A stretch of DNA of 64,000 nucleotides. It comes from Clostridiales bacterium. Its GTDB lineage: Bacteria; Bacillota; Clostridia; Oscillospirales; Acutalibacteraceae. The stretch lies in contig JAILOG010000016.1 of NCBI GenBank assembly GCA_024690965.1, positions 62,001 to 126,000 on the forward strand, given 5' to 3'. The position numbers and the translations under genes were made by a program. The notes beneath the pieces were generated by a model. It was given only the letters and a program-made list of their open reading frames with translations. It was not told the DNA's origin and made no database searches. Shown here one piece after another: positions 8,386-16,506 of the stretch (position 1 is the first letter of the stretch; each line of letters opens with the position of its first letter).

Positions 8386-9424
8386 TAATAATATTACAAA
8401 TCTTACACAAAATGATATTGTCATAAGCTCCCGCGTGAGACTCGCGCGTAACCTTAAATCTTATCCTTTCCCGAATAAATTAAACGACAGAGCCGCCGCG
8501 GATGTTGCCGAAATCATATCAAACGCCGTTATATCCGCGGGTGAAGAATACGGCAAAAGCTTTAAAAGATATGATATGACAAAGCTTTCAAATTATGAAG
8601 CGTTATCATTTATGGAAAAGCACTATATAAGCCCGGAATTTGTATCTGAAACTAAATCCGGCAATAAAAAGGGCAGAGTTCTGCTTCTGTCTGAGGACAA
8701 AAAAATATCAGTAATGATAAACGAAGAAGATCACATAAGAATCCAGGTTATAACAGACGGTCTTGACCTCCGTGAGGCTTATACGATTGCGGATAAGCTT
8801 GACTATCTTATATCAAAAAGGCTCGATATAGCCTATGACGACAGGCTCGGTTACCTTACCGAATGTCCAACCAATTTAGGTACGGGTATGCGCGCGTCTG
8901 TTATGCTTCATTTGCCCGCGCTTACCAGAACAAAAACCTTTGACCGCATAAGCGCGAATCTTAATAAACTGGGGTTTGCCGTAAGGGGTTATAACGGCGA
9001 GGGCAGCAGATCGCAGGGCAATATATATCAACTTTCAAACCAAGTATCGCTTGGGCTTTCGGAGCAAAACGCAATTGACAATCTATATTCGATAACAAAT
9101 CAGCTTGTAGATTATGAGAGAGGCGCGGTAAGTGACATATCGGGAGATATATATGTTAAAGACGCTGTTTTCAGAGCATTGGGGATACTAAAAAACGCAA
9201 GGCTGATAACTAAAGACGAAGCTATGAATTATTTATCTGATGTAAGATTGGGCGTTGCGGGCGGAATAATAAAAAGTAAAGTTCCCTCAACAGACATATT
9301 GAACCGATTGCTTACAGATGTTCAGCCTGCGGTAATAATTATTGCAAAACACTTGGAGAACAAAGAGGAAACAGATATAGATGAAATACGCGCTGATATT
9401 TTAAGAAAAGAATTTGATATTTAA
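8378..9424 (+). CDS. mcsB: McsB, protein-arginine kinase
   Basis: 348 residues, typical length. Belongs to the phosphagen kinase fold; phosphorylates arginine in CtsR and in damaged proteins, marking the latter for ClpCP. Visible signatures are SSRVRLARNL near the start (nucleotide-binding arginines), the catalytic CPTNLGTGMRASV motif near residues 167-180, and the RGYNGEGSRSQG loop near 206-217. The ATG overlaps the mcsA stop (ATGGCTGA) with AAGGAGG upstream. Third gene of the ctsR operon, 39 bases before clpC. Confidence 0.96.
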   Translation: MADNNITNLTQNDIVISSRVRLARNLKSYPFPNKLNDRAAADVAEIISNAVISAGEEYGKSFKRYDMTKLSNYEALSFMEKHYISPEFVSETKSGNKKGRVLLLSEDKKISVMINEEDHIRIQVITDGLDLREAYTIADKLDYLISKRLDIAYDDRLGYLTECPTNLGTGMRASVMLHLPALTRTKTFDRISANLNKLGFAVRGYNGEGSRSQGNIYQLSNQVSLGLSEQNAIDNLYSITNQLVDYERGAVSDISGDIYVKDAVFRALGILKNARLITKDEAMNYLSDVRLGVAGGIIKSKVPSTDILNRLLTDVQPAVIIIAKHLENKEETDIDEIRADILRKEFDI

Positions 9425-9463
9425 GAGAAAACCAAGAATAATACTTAAAGGGAGGTATTGATT

Positions 9464-11899
9464 ATGTACAGCTTTACAGGATTCACTAAAAAGGCGGACA
9501 ACGCCATTAACTACTCCATTTTGGCTGCAGGCAATATGGGGCATACTTACATCGGCACCGAACACCTTTTGTTAGGTCTTATAAAAGAGCAGGACGGCGT
9601 TGCGGGGGCAATTTTAAAAGAGCTTGATGTAGATTACGACACAATATCCGCGTTGATCTCTGAAGCCAACGGCACGGGAGATCCCATTGGGCTTACCCCA
9701 AACGATTTTACCCCGAGAACAAAGAGAATTTTACAGGCGGCACTTATAAAAGCAAGGCTTATGGGTCAAAAATTTGTCGGAACAGAGCATATACTTTTGG
9801 CTCTCACGGACGAAACCGACAGTTATGCCGTAAAATATCTTTCAAATGTAGGCGTTCGTCCCGAGGATATTGTAGATAAATTAAATCCCGAAATGGGCAC
9901 TTTTGAAGATAAATCTTTTTATTCTTCACCCGAAAGCGCGAAAAACAGCAAATCAAATACAAAAACTCTTGATAATTTCAGTAGAGATCTTACAGCCCTT
10001 GCAGGAGTGGGTAAAATTGACCCTGTGATAGGCAGATCAAAAGAGATAGAGAGAGTAATTCAGATACTTTCAAGGCGTACAAAGAATAATCCCGTGCTTA
10101 TAGGAGAGCCGGGTGTAGGCAAAACTGCCATAGCCGAAGGATTGGCGTTAAAAATAGCCTCCGGCGAGGTTCCGGAATCTTTGAGAGATAAGCGAATAGT
10201 ATCGCTTGATATTACGGGAATGGTCGCAGGTACAAAATATAGGGGAGACTTTGAGGAGCGTGTAAAGGCTGCCGTTAAAGAAGTAATATCCGCGGGAAAT
10301 GTTATCCTGTTCATAGACGAGATACACAATATTGTAGGCGCTGGCTCGTCTGAGGGCTCAGGCGACGCGGCAAATATCTTGAAGCCCGAACTCGCAAGAG
10401 GCGATTTGCAAATAATAGGAGCCACAACTATTGATGAATACAGAAAACATATAGAAAAAGACGCCGCTTTGGAAAGACGTTTTCAGCCTATTATAGTTGG
10501 CGAGCCAAGCGAAGAAGAAGCCACAAAGATACTTTTTGGTTTAAGAGACAGATACGAGGCGCACCATAAGGTAAAGATAACAGATGAAGCGGTAGAAGCG
10601 GCTGTAAAGCTCTCCGCAAGATATATTCAGGACAGATTTTTACCCGACAAAGCAATCGACCTTATAGACGAAGCTGCGTCGCGTGTAAGACTTAACAGCA
10701 ACACAGCTCCCGAAAGCATTAAAGAGCTTGAAAATAAGATAAATTTGACAGAGCAGGAAAAAACGACGGCAATCAACAGTCAGAATTTTGAAAGCGCCGC
10801 GAAGCTGCGTGACGAAATTAAAGCTTTGAATGAAGAGCTTGAAAACGAAAAACAACAGTGGAAGAATAACAGAGATAATTTCACGGGCGAAGTAAATGTA
10901 AACGATATCGCAGATGTTGTAGCGCAGTGGACAGGCATACCTGCATCAAAACTCACACAGGAAGAAGCCGAAAAACTGCTTAATATGGAAAAAACGCTCC
11001 ACAACAGGATAGTAGGACAAGACAAAGCCGTAAAAGCCGTATCAAAGGCAATCAGACGTTCAAGAGTCGGTCTAAAAGACCCCAAAAGACCTGTCGGCTC
11101 GTTTATTTTCCTCGGACCTACGGGTGTAGGAAAAACCGAGCTTTGCAAAACACTTGCGGAGACGCTTTTCGGTTCCGAGAACGCGATGATACGTCTGGAT
11201 ATGTCCGAATATATGGAAAAACACACGGTGTCTAAGCTTGTAGGCTCGCCCCCGGGATATGTAGGTTTTGAAGAAGGCGGACAATTAACGGAAAAGGTGC
11301 GCAGAAAGCCGTATTCCGTTATACTTTTTGATGAGATCGAAAAGGCACATCCTGATGTATTCAATATTCTGCTTCAAATACTTGACGACGGCAGACTTAC
11401 GGATTCTCAGGGCAGAACTGTCGATTTTAAAAACGCTGTTATAATAATGACTTCCAATGTCGGCGCACGAATGATAACCGAAAAGCAACAGTCATTGGGA
11501 TTTTCTCAGGGAGACGCTCAGCAAAGCGAGAAAGAATTGTCAGATACAGTAATGGCGGAGCTTAAAAAGGCGTTCAGACCCGAGTTTTTGAACAGAGTTG
11601 ACGACATAATCGTATTTAATAAGCTTTCGGAAGATGATATAAAGCAGATTGCAATTAAACTACTTGACAGCCTTAAAAACCGTTTAAAAGAGCTTGGAAT
11701 AACCGTCGAATTTACCGATAACGCGGTAACGGCAATCGCTAAAAAAGGTTTTGACCCCGTTTACGGCGCGAGACCGCTTAAGAGAGCGATAACAACCGAG
11801 ATAGAGGATAGGCTGAGTGAGGCTATTCTTGACGGAACAATAGACAAAACGAAGCCTGTAACCTGCGATTTTGAAAATGACGTAATTACTTTCAAGTAA
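9464..11899 (+). CDS. clpC: ClpC, AAA+ unfoldase of the ClpCP protease
   Basis: 811 residues. Two N-terminal Clp repeats (residues ~1-145) receive adaptors and phosphoarginine-tagged substrates. The first AAA+ domain has Walker A GEPGVGKT (214-221) and Walker B LFIDEIHN (282-289). The middle UVR-like coiled coil (NFESAAKLRDEI, ~441-452) contacts McsA/MecA-type adaptors. The second AAA+ domain has Walker A GPTGVGKT (551-558). It feeds proteins to ClpP, which is not in this window. The ATG at 9464 is preferred over TTG 9458 because GGGAGG lies eight bases upstream of the ATG. Last gene of the operon. Confidence 0.97.
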   Translation: MYSFTGFTKKADNAINYSILAAGNMGHTYIGTEHLLLGLIKEQDGVAGAILKELDVDYDTISALISEANGTGDPIGLTPNDFTPRTKRILQAALIKARLMGQKFVGTEHILLALTDETDSYAVKYLSNVGVRPEDIVDKLNPEMGTFEDKSFYSSPESAKNSKSNTKTLDNFSRDLTALAGVGKIDPVIGRSKEIERVIQILSRRTKNNPVLIGEPGVGKTAIAEGLALKIASGEVPESLRDKRIVSLDITGMVAGTKYRGDFEERVKAAVKEVISAGNVILFIDEIHNIVGAGSSEGSGDAANILKPELARGDLQIIGATTIDEYRKHIEKDAALERRFQPIIVGEPSEEEATKILFGLRDRYEAHHKVKITDEAVEAAVKLSARYIQDRFLPDKAIDLIDEAASRVRLNSNTAPESIKELENKINLTEQEKTTAINSQNFESAAKLRDEIKALNEELENEKQQWKNNRDNFTGEVNVNDIADVVAQWTGIPASKLTQEEAEKLLNMEKTLHNRIVGQDKAVKAVSKAIRRSRVGLKDPKRPVGSFIFLGPTGVGKTELCKTLAETLFGSENAMIRLDMSEYMEKHTVSKLVGSPPGYVGFEEGGQLTEKVRRKPYSVILFDEIEKAHPDVFNILLQILDDGRLTDSQGRTVDFKNAVIIMTSNVGARMITEKQQSLGFSQGDAQQSEKELSDTVMAELKKAFRPEFLNRVDDIIVFNKLSEDDIKQIAIKLLDSLKNRLKELGITVEFTDNAVTAIAKKGFDPVYGARPLKRAITTEIEDRLSEAILDGTIDKTKPVTCDFENDVITFK

Positions 11900-12006
11900 A
11901 ATATTGTTTTCGGCACCATATCTTAAAGATATAGCGGTACGGTTGCCTTGAGAAAAGAATAAATAAGGTATCAGAATTTATATTTATTAACTACGCATAT
12001 AAAATT
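11900..12006. other. Short non-coding spacer after clpC, with a small palindrome
   Basis: No open frame of note. ATATCTT and AAGATAT (11918-11932) form a near-continuous palindrome flanked by GGCACC and GGTTGCC, a possible cruciform or RNA hairpin without T tract. Function unknown. Confidence 0.4.
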
Positions 12007-12042
12007 GATCGCGGCAGAGCATAATAAACCTCTGTCGCGATC
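12007..12042. terminator. Bidirectional terminator between clpC and spoVAC
   Basis: A 13-base stem (12007-12019 with 12030-12042, one G-U pair) between converging genes. T-rich sequence follows on the plus strand (CTTTCTT) and on the minus strand (CAATTTTA), so it can end both units. Confidence 0.8.
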
Positions 12043-12060
12043 CTTTCTTGCGAATATTTT

Positions 12061-12507
12061 TTAAAGTATGCTTGCAATCCACAGTATCAACCCGTATATG
12101 GCACCGGCGGTTATTCCAAAAACGAGAACAGGACCTGCGATCGTGAACAGCTTAGCTCCCGTGCCTAAGACAAATCCCTCTGTTTTAAACTCAATTGCGG
12201 GCGACACCATAGCGTTGGCAAAGCCTGTAATGGGAACAAGTGTGCCTGCGCCGCCGTGCTTTGCTATGTTGTCATATACGCCGAGCGATGTAAGCAGTGC
12301 TCCCAAAAATACCAGTGTAACAGAAGTCAGCGTCCGTGAGTCTTTTATTTCCATTTTAAGAATGAGATTATAAGTTAAAGTGAGCGCCTGCCCTATAAGG
12401 CATATAAGGCCTCCAACCAAAAAGGCTTTTATGCAGTCTTTTACAAGAGGGCTGTTTGGAGAAGCCTTTTTTGTCATTTGAGAATATTCTTCTTTGCTTA
12501 TTTTCAT
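12061..12507 (-). CDS. spoVAC: SpoVAC, stage V sporulation protein AC
   Basis: 148 residues, the standard SpoVAC length, with several membrane helices and the family's loop HGGAGTLVPITGFANAM in the middle. SpoVA proteins form the inner spore membrane channel that moves dipicolinic acid into the forespore and out during germination. AAGGGAG precedes the ATG. The usual partners spoVAD and spoVAE, normally adjacent in Clostridia, are absent here: clpC converges on one side and pckG diverges on the other. I could not make out a forespore (sigma-G) promoter with confidence. The gene supports spore formation by the host. Confidence 0.93.
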   Translation of the reverse strand: MKISKEEYSQMTKKASPNSPLVKDCIKAFLVGGLICLIGQALTLTYNLILKMEIKDSRTLTSVTLVFLGALLTSLGVYDNIAKHGGAGTLVPITGFANAMVSPAIEFKTEGFVLGTGAKLFTIAGPVLVFGITAGAIYGLILWIASIL

Positions 12508-12646
12508 AATATTACTCCCTTTGTTTTATACATAAAAGTATTATTTCAATTATTTGCGCTTTTATAACAGGTTTTGATTATTATTTACTTTGCTGTATTA
12601 AAGGGGTAAAATACAGTAAATTTTGTTAATTTTTTTATTAAAACTA

Positions 12647-12675
12647 TTGAAATAATTTTCCATATGACTTATAAT
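12647..12675 (+). promoter_or_regulatory. Sigma-A promoter of pckG
   Basis: TTGAAA (12647-12652), 17-base spacer, TATAAT (12670-12675). The untranslated leader would be about 58 bases. Confidence 0.8.
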
Positions 12676-12739
12676 ACACTCGTGGTGTTTTTTAATGACC
12701 TAACACTTTTTACTTTACCTTAAAAAGGAGAGATTTTTT

Positions 12740-14515
12740 ATGACAACAAATAAATCTGTTCTCGCATGGGTCGAAGAAATGAAAAATCTTATGCAGCCCG
12801 ATAAGGTTGTGTGGATAGACGGCTCAAAGGAACAAATTGAAGAATTAAGAGCAGAGGCCTGCAAAATTGGCGAGCTTATCAAGCTTAACGAAGAAAAACT
12901 ACCTGAGTGTTACCTTCACCGCACGGCTGTAAACGACGTTGCGCGTGTTGAGGGAAGAACCTTTATTTGCTCAAGAAAAGAAGAAGACGCAGGTCCCACA
13001 AATAACTGGATGGACCCGAAAAAGGCTTATCCTATGCTCTTTGATATAGCAAAAGACAGTATGAGGGGAAAAACGATGTACGTTATCCCTTATTCTATGG
13101 GTCCCGTTGGTTCTCCGCTTTCCGAGATAGGCTATGAGGTTACGGATTCAATATATGTTGTACTTAATATGTGCATAATGACCAGAGTCGGCGCGGAAGT
13201 TGACAAGCAGCTCGGTGACAGCGAAGACTGGATAAAGGGCTTGCATTCACGCTGTGAGATTAACGAAGAAAAGAGATATATTTGTCACTTTCCTGAGGAT
13301 AACTATATTATTTCTGTTAACTCCGGTTATGGCGGAAATGTTCTCCTCGGCAAAAAATGCTTTGCGTTGAGAATCGCGTCATATCTCGGCAAAAACCATC
13401 AGTGGATGGCAGAACATATGCTTATCCTCGGTATAGAGAATCCTAAGGGTGAAGTAAAATATATTACGGCAGCGTTCCCGTCTGCCTGCGGAAAAACAAA
13501 CCTAGCTATGCTTATCCCGCCTGAGGGCTACAGAAAGAACGGCTACAAGGTATGGACAGTAGGTGATGATATTGCCTGGATGAGAATAGGCAAAGACGGC
13601 AGGTTGTATGCCATAAATCCCGAAAACGGATTTTTCGGCGTTGCACCGGGAACAAACAAAAAATCCAATCCCAACGCTCTTGCATCAACGCAAAAGGGTA
13701 CTATCTTTACAAATGTTGTGCAAAACCTTGACGATAATACCGTTTGGTGGGAAGGTCTCGATAAGAATCCTCCCGCACACGCCCTTAACTGGAAAGGCGA
13801 GCCTTGGAACGGACCTGAAGAAACAGCAAAGGGCAACAAAGGCGCACATCCAAACAGCCGCTTTACAGCGCCTGCGAAGAACTGTCCGTGCATAAGCCCG
13901 ATGTTTGATGATACAACGGGGGTTCCGATTTCCGCTATAATTTTCGGCGGCAGACGCGCACAAACAACTCCGCTTGTATATCAGTCCAGAGATTGGGACA
14001 ACGGTGTGTTTGTGGGTTCAATTATGGCTTCCGAGACAACCGCGGCAGCAACAGGCGCAGTAGGCGTTGTAAGACGTGACCCGATGGCAATGCTTCCGTT
14101 CTGCGGTTATCATATGGCAGATTATTTTGCGCACTGGATAGAGATGGGCAAGCTCCTCGGTGACAAAGCTCCCAAAATCTTCAATGTTAACTGGTTCAGA
14201 CTTGACGATGAAGGTAACTTCCTGTGGCCCGGATTCGGCGATAACTTCCGTGTTCTTGAGTGGATACTCGCGAGATGCGAAGGCAAGGCGGACGCACTGG
14301 AAACCGCAATAGGATATGTTCCCCACGCTGACGATATCAACCTTGAGGGACTGGATATAGATAAAGAGGTACTGGAAAGCATTCTTTATGTTGACAACGA
14401 AAAATGGCTCAAAGAGGCAGAGGGAATAGAGGAGTTCTACAAGAAATTCGGTAATAAGCTACCTGAAAAACTCAGAGAAGAATTAAAATCATTAAAAGAA
14501 AGGCTTTCAAAATAA
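12740..14515 (+). CDS. pckG: Phosphoenolpyruvate carboxykinase (GTP)
   Basis: 591 residues, matching the GTP-dependent family in length and motifs rather than the shorter ATP-dependent one. It interconverts oxaloacetate plus GTP with PEP, CO2 and GDP; in fermentative anaerobes it often runs toward oxaloacetate. Seen in sequence: the P-loop with its reactive cysteine, FPSACGKTNLAML (~245-257), the substrate region NSGYGGNVLLGKKC upstream of it, and the guanine-pocket region with DWDNGVF and FCGYHMADYF farther on. AAAAGGAGAG gives the ribosome site. Monocistronic: a consensus promoter lies upstream and a 17-base-pair terminator downstream. Confidence 0.96.
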   Translation: MTTNKSVLAWVEEMKNLMQPDKVVWIDGSKEQIEELRAEACKIGELIKLNEEKLPECYLHRTAVNDVARVEGRTFICSRKEEDAGPTNNWMDPKKAYPMLFDIAKDSMRGKTMYVIPYSMGPVGSPLSEIGYEVTDSIYVVLNMCIMTRVGAEVDKQLGDSEDWIKGLHSRCEINEEKRYICHFPEDNYIISVNSGYGGNVLLGKKCFALRIASYLGKNHQWMAEHMLILGIENPKGEVKYITAAFPSACGKTNLAMLIPPEGYRKNGYKVWTVGDDIAWMRIGKDGRLYAINPENGFFGVAPGTNKKSNPNALASTQKGTIFTNVVQNLDDNTVWWEGLDKNPPAHALNWKGEPWNGPEETAKGNKGAHPNSRFTAPAKNCPCISPMFDDTTGVPISAIIFGGRRAQTTPLVYQSRDWDNGVFVGSIMASETTAAATGAVGVVRRDPMAMLPFCGYHMADYFAHWIEMGKLLGDKAPKIFNVNWFRLDDEGNFLWPGFGDNFRVLEWILARCEGKADALETAIGYVPHADDINLEGLDIDKEVLESILYVDNEKWLKEAEGIEEFYKKFGNKLPEKLREELKSLKERLSK

Positions 14516-14530
14516 TATTTTAATAAGCTT

Positions 14531-14577
14531 TAACGGTATTACACAGACTGAAATCTCTGTGTAATACCGTTATTTTA
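14531..14577 (+). terminator. Intrinsic terminator after pckG
   Basis: A perfect 17-base stem (14531-14547 with 14556-14572), eight-base loop, then TTTTATG. Confidence 0.85.
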
Positions 14578-14663
14578 TGTCATTATGGCAAAACACCTTT
14601 TTGCTTCCGTCAGCGTATGATAGTAAAGCGGATATCTTTAGAAATGACATAGGAGGCATATAT

Positions 14664-15446
14664 GTGTGGCATAATGTATTAACAGGGATAATTTTCCCGT
14701 TTTTCGGAACAAGTTTAGGGGCAGCGTGCGTATATTTTATGAAACGTCAGCTTAACATAAATGTAACTAAGGCTTTAAACGGCTTTGCGGGAGGAGTTAT
14801 GGTTGCGGCTTCTGTTTGGAGTCTTATACTTCCCGCAATAGATCAAGTGGATTACATGGGAAGATTTGCGTTTTTTCCCGCGGTGGCAGGATTTATACTG
14901 GGTATACTGTTTCTGATTTTGGTTGACCGTGCTACCCCTTACTTAAGCAACCGGTTATTTAAAACCAACGGTGAGATCGTAAAAATCTCAAATTCATCTA
15001 TGACAGTTTTTGCGGTTACTTTGCATAATATTCCAGAAGGTATGGCTGTGGGGGTAGCGTTTGCGGGCGTTCTGGCAGGCTCTACTGAGATAACGCTCGG
15101 CAGCGCTATGGCATTGTCTATCGGCATAGGCATACAAAACTTCCCCGAAGGCGCAATTATTTCTATGCCTGTTCACGCCGACGGCAAATCAAAGAACAGA
15201 TCTTTTATGACAGGCTTGCTTTCGGGTGTTGTTGAACCTGTCGGCGCTGTTATTACTATTCTGTTTACAAGCCTGTTTGTGCCTGCAATGCCTTATTTGC
15301 TGTCGTTTGCCGCAGGGGCAATGATATATGTTGTCGTGCAGGAGCTTGTACCCGAAATGACATCGGGGGAGCGTTCATATTTAGGCGTTATTATGTTTTC
15401 GTTGGGATTTGCCGCCATGATGATGCTTGATGTAGCATTGGGATAG
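14664..15446 (+). CDS. ZIP-family divalent metal transporter (ZupT-like)
   Basis: 260 residues with eight predicted membrane helices. The metal-site motifs are HNIPEGMAVG and, in the next helix, QNFPEGAIISM, the bacterial ZIP/ZupT pattern. Imports zinc, iron or related divalent ions; specificity cannot be read here. The start is taken as GTG 14664, seven bases after a perfect AGGAGG; an in-frame ATG at 14577 lies in the tail of the pckG terminator and has no ribosome site. Single gene. Confidence 0.88.
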   Translation: MWHNVLTGIIFPFFGTSLGAACVYFMKRQLNINVTKALNGFAGGVMVAASVWSLILPAIDQVDYMGRFAFFPAVAGFILGILFLILVDRATPYLSNRLFKTNGEIVKISNSSMTVFAVTLHNIPEGMAVGVAFAGVLAGSTEITLGSAMALSIGIGIQNFPEGAIISMPVHADGKSKNRSFMTGLLSGVVEPVGAVITILFTSLFVPAMPYLLSFAAGAMIYVVVQELVPEMTSGERSYLGVIMFSLGFAAMMMLDVALG

Positions 15447-15475
15447 CTGTTATATTGTTATTAATTTGACAATTA

Positions 15476-15504
15476 TTGACATAACAGTATTATCATAATA
15501 TAAT
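15476..15504 (+). promoter_or_regulatory. Full-consensus sigma-A promoter
   Basis: TTGACA (15476-15481), exactly 17 bases, TATAAT (15499-15504). It drives the membrane-anchored secreted protein at 15580 and predicts strong constitutive transcription unless blocked by a regulator. Confidence 0.85.
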
Positions 15505-15523
15505 CAAAAGAGCAGAGAACCTC

Positions 15524-15553
15524 TATATAAATGTACATTTTAGCATTTATATA
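15524..15553 (+). repeat. Inverted repeat in the 5' leader of the 15580 gene
   Basis: TATATAAATG and CATTTATATA, perfect 10-base arms with a 10-base loop, between the promoter and the ribosome site. Could be an operator just after the start site or a leader hairpin. Confidence 0.5.
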
Positions 15554-15579
15554 TAATAAATTTCAGGAGGATAAAAAAT

Positions 15580-16410
15580 ATGTTAAAAAAGGTTATTTCT
15601 TTATTTGTTTTATTTACAGGGATAATTCTAATATCAAATACTGCAGTTTCGTATGCATATTCTACGGATAAATATTCGATAGAAGTTCCCGATTCTTACA
15701 AAGAAACGTCTGAAGGTTCGTTTTCAAACGAAAACGGCAACAGTATAAACATAATAATTAACCGTTATACGTATAATAGTGCAGATCCGTATACAGAGAA
15801 AAACTTAAATGAGATTGTAAATGAATTTGAAGAATCGAGCAAAGATGAATTTATAAACGCTATAAAGCAAGAGTTGAAAAAATACGATATTTCCGAAGAA
15901 GATATAGAAGAATATGTAAATAATATAAAAATTGATATTAATATAAAAACAAAAGAAATATCAACTATAACGTCTGATAAATATAAATGCTTTCATATTT
16001 TCACGCAGTTTACGATAGACGGAACACCGTGCTATACAGACCAGTATTGCACTATATCAAATAAAGATATGTTTATAATTACGGTAACTGCGGACGATAT
16101 GAAATACTTTAATACATCAGAAGCGCTTAATATGGTAAATTCGTTGAAGATCAATAATTACAAAGAGCCTTCGGGAAGTTCATCTAAATTTTTAACGCGG
16201 CTGATTATAGCCGCAGCCGGTGGGGCAATTATAGGTCTTATCGCCGCAATTATTAGCAGAATAACAAAGCGCAACAAAGACAAAGCAATAGAACAAAACG
16301 TAAATTCCAATGTGGATATGAACTTGAATTCAAATGTAAGCGGGGATTATGACAAAAATAATATTGATTATCAAAACCCCACTGAACAAAACAGTGATCT
16401 GCAAAACTAA
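15580..16410 (+). CDS. Uncharacterised secreted protein with C-terminal membrane anchor
   Basis: 276 residues, no family recognised. A signal peptide (residues 1 to ~27, ending near SYAYS) leads to an extracytoplasmic domain rich in Lys/Glu/Asn that begins with YSIEVPDSYKE, a pattern found in small lipoprotein-like domains of Firmicutes. A single membrane helix follows (LIIAAAGGAIIGLIAAII, ~207-224), then a basic stop-transfer RITKRNK and an Asn/Gln-rich cytoplasmic tail of about 45 residues. Topology is therefore type I: domain outside, tail inside. AGGAGG gives an excellent ribosome site and the promoter is full consensus. It converges on the zinc-ribbon membrane protein pair; a functional link is only a guess. 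Confidence 0.75.
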   Translation: MLKKVISLFVLFTGIILISNTAVSYAYSTDKYSIEVPDSYKETSEGSFSNENGNSINIIINRYTYNSADPYTEKNLNEIVNEFEESSKDEFINAIKQELKKYDISEEDIEEYVNNIKIDINIKTKEISTITSDKYKCFHIFTQFTIDGTPCYTDQYCTISNKDMFIITVTADDMKYFNTSEALNMVNSLKINNYKEPSGSSSKFLTRLIIAAAGGAIIGLIAAIISRITKRNKDKAIEQNVNSNVDMNLNSNVSGDYDKNNIDYQNPTEQNSDLQN

Positions 16411-16430
16411 ACAGTTATTACAAAATTTCA

Positions 16431-16461
16431 GCCCTCAGGATAATATGCTTATCCTGGGGGC
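16431..16461. terminator. Hairpin between convergent genes
   Basis: GCCCTCAGGATAA (16431-16443) pairs with TTATCCTGGGGGC (16449-16461) with one mismatch. No long T tract, but placement between convergent genes suggests a bidirectional terminator. A smaller AAACTGT/CACAGTTT hairpin follows. Confidence 0.6.
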
Positions 16462-16506
16462 AAAACTGTATTTCACAGTTTAGTCGGCTGAATGTAATTT
16501 CAAATA

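Noticed and set aside
10780..11364. 194-codon open frame antisense to clpC
   Set aside because: Inside the second AAA+ region of ClpC; Ser/Phe-rich shadow composition.
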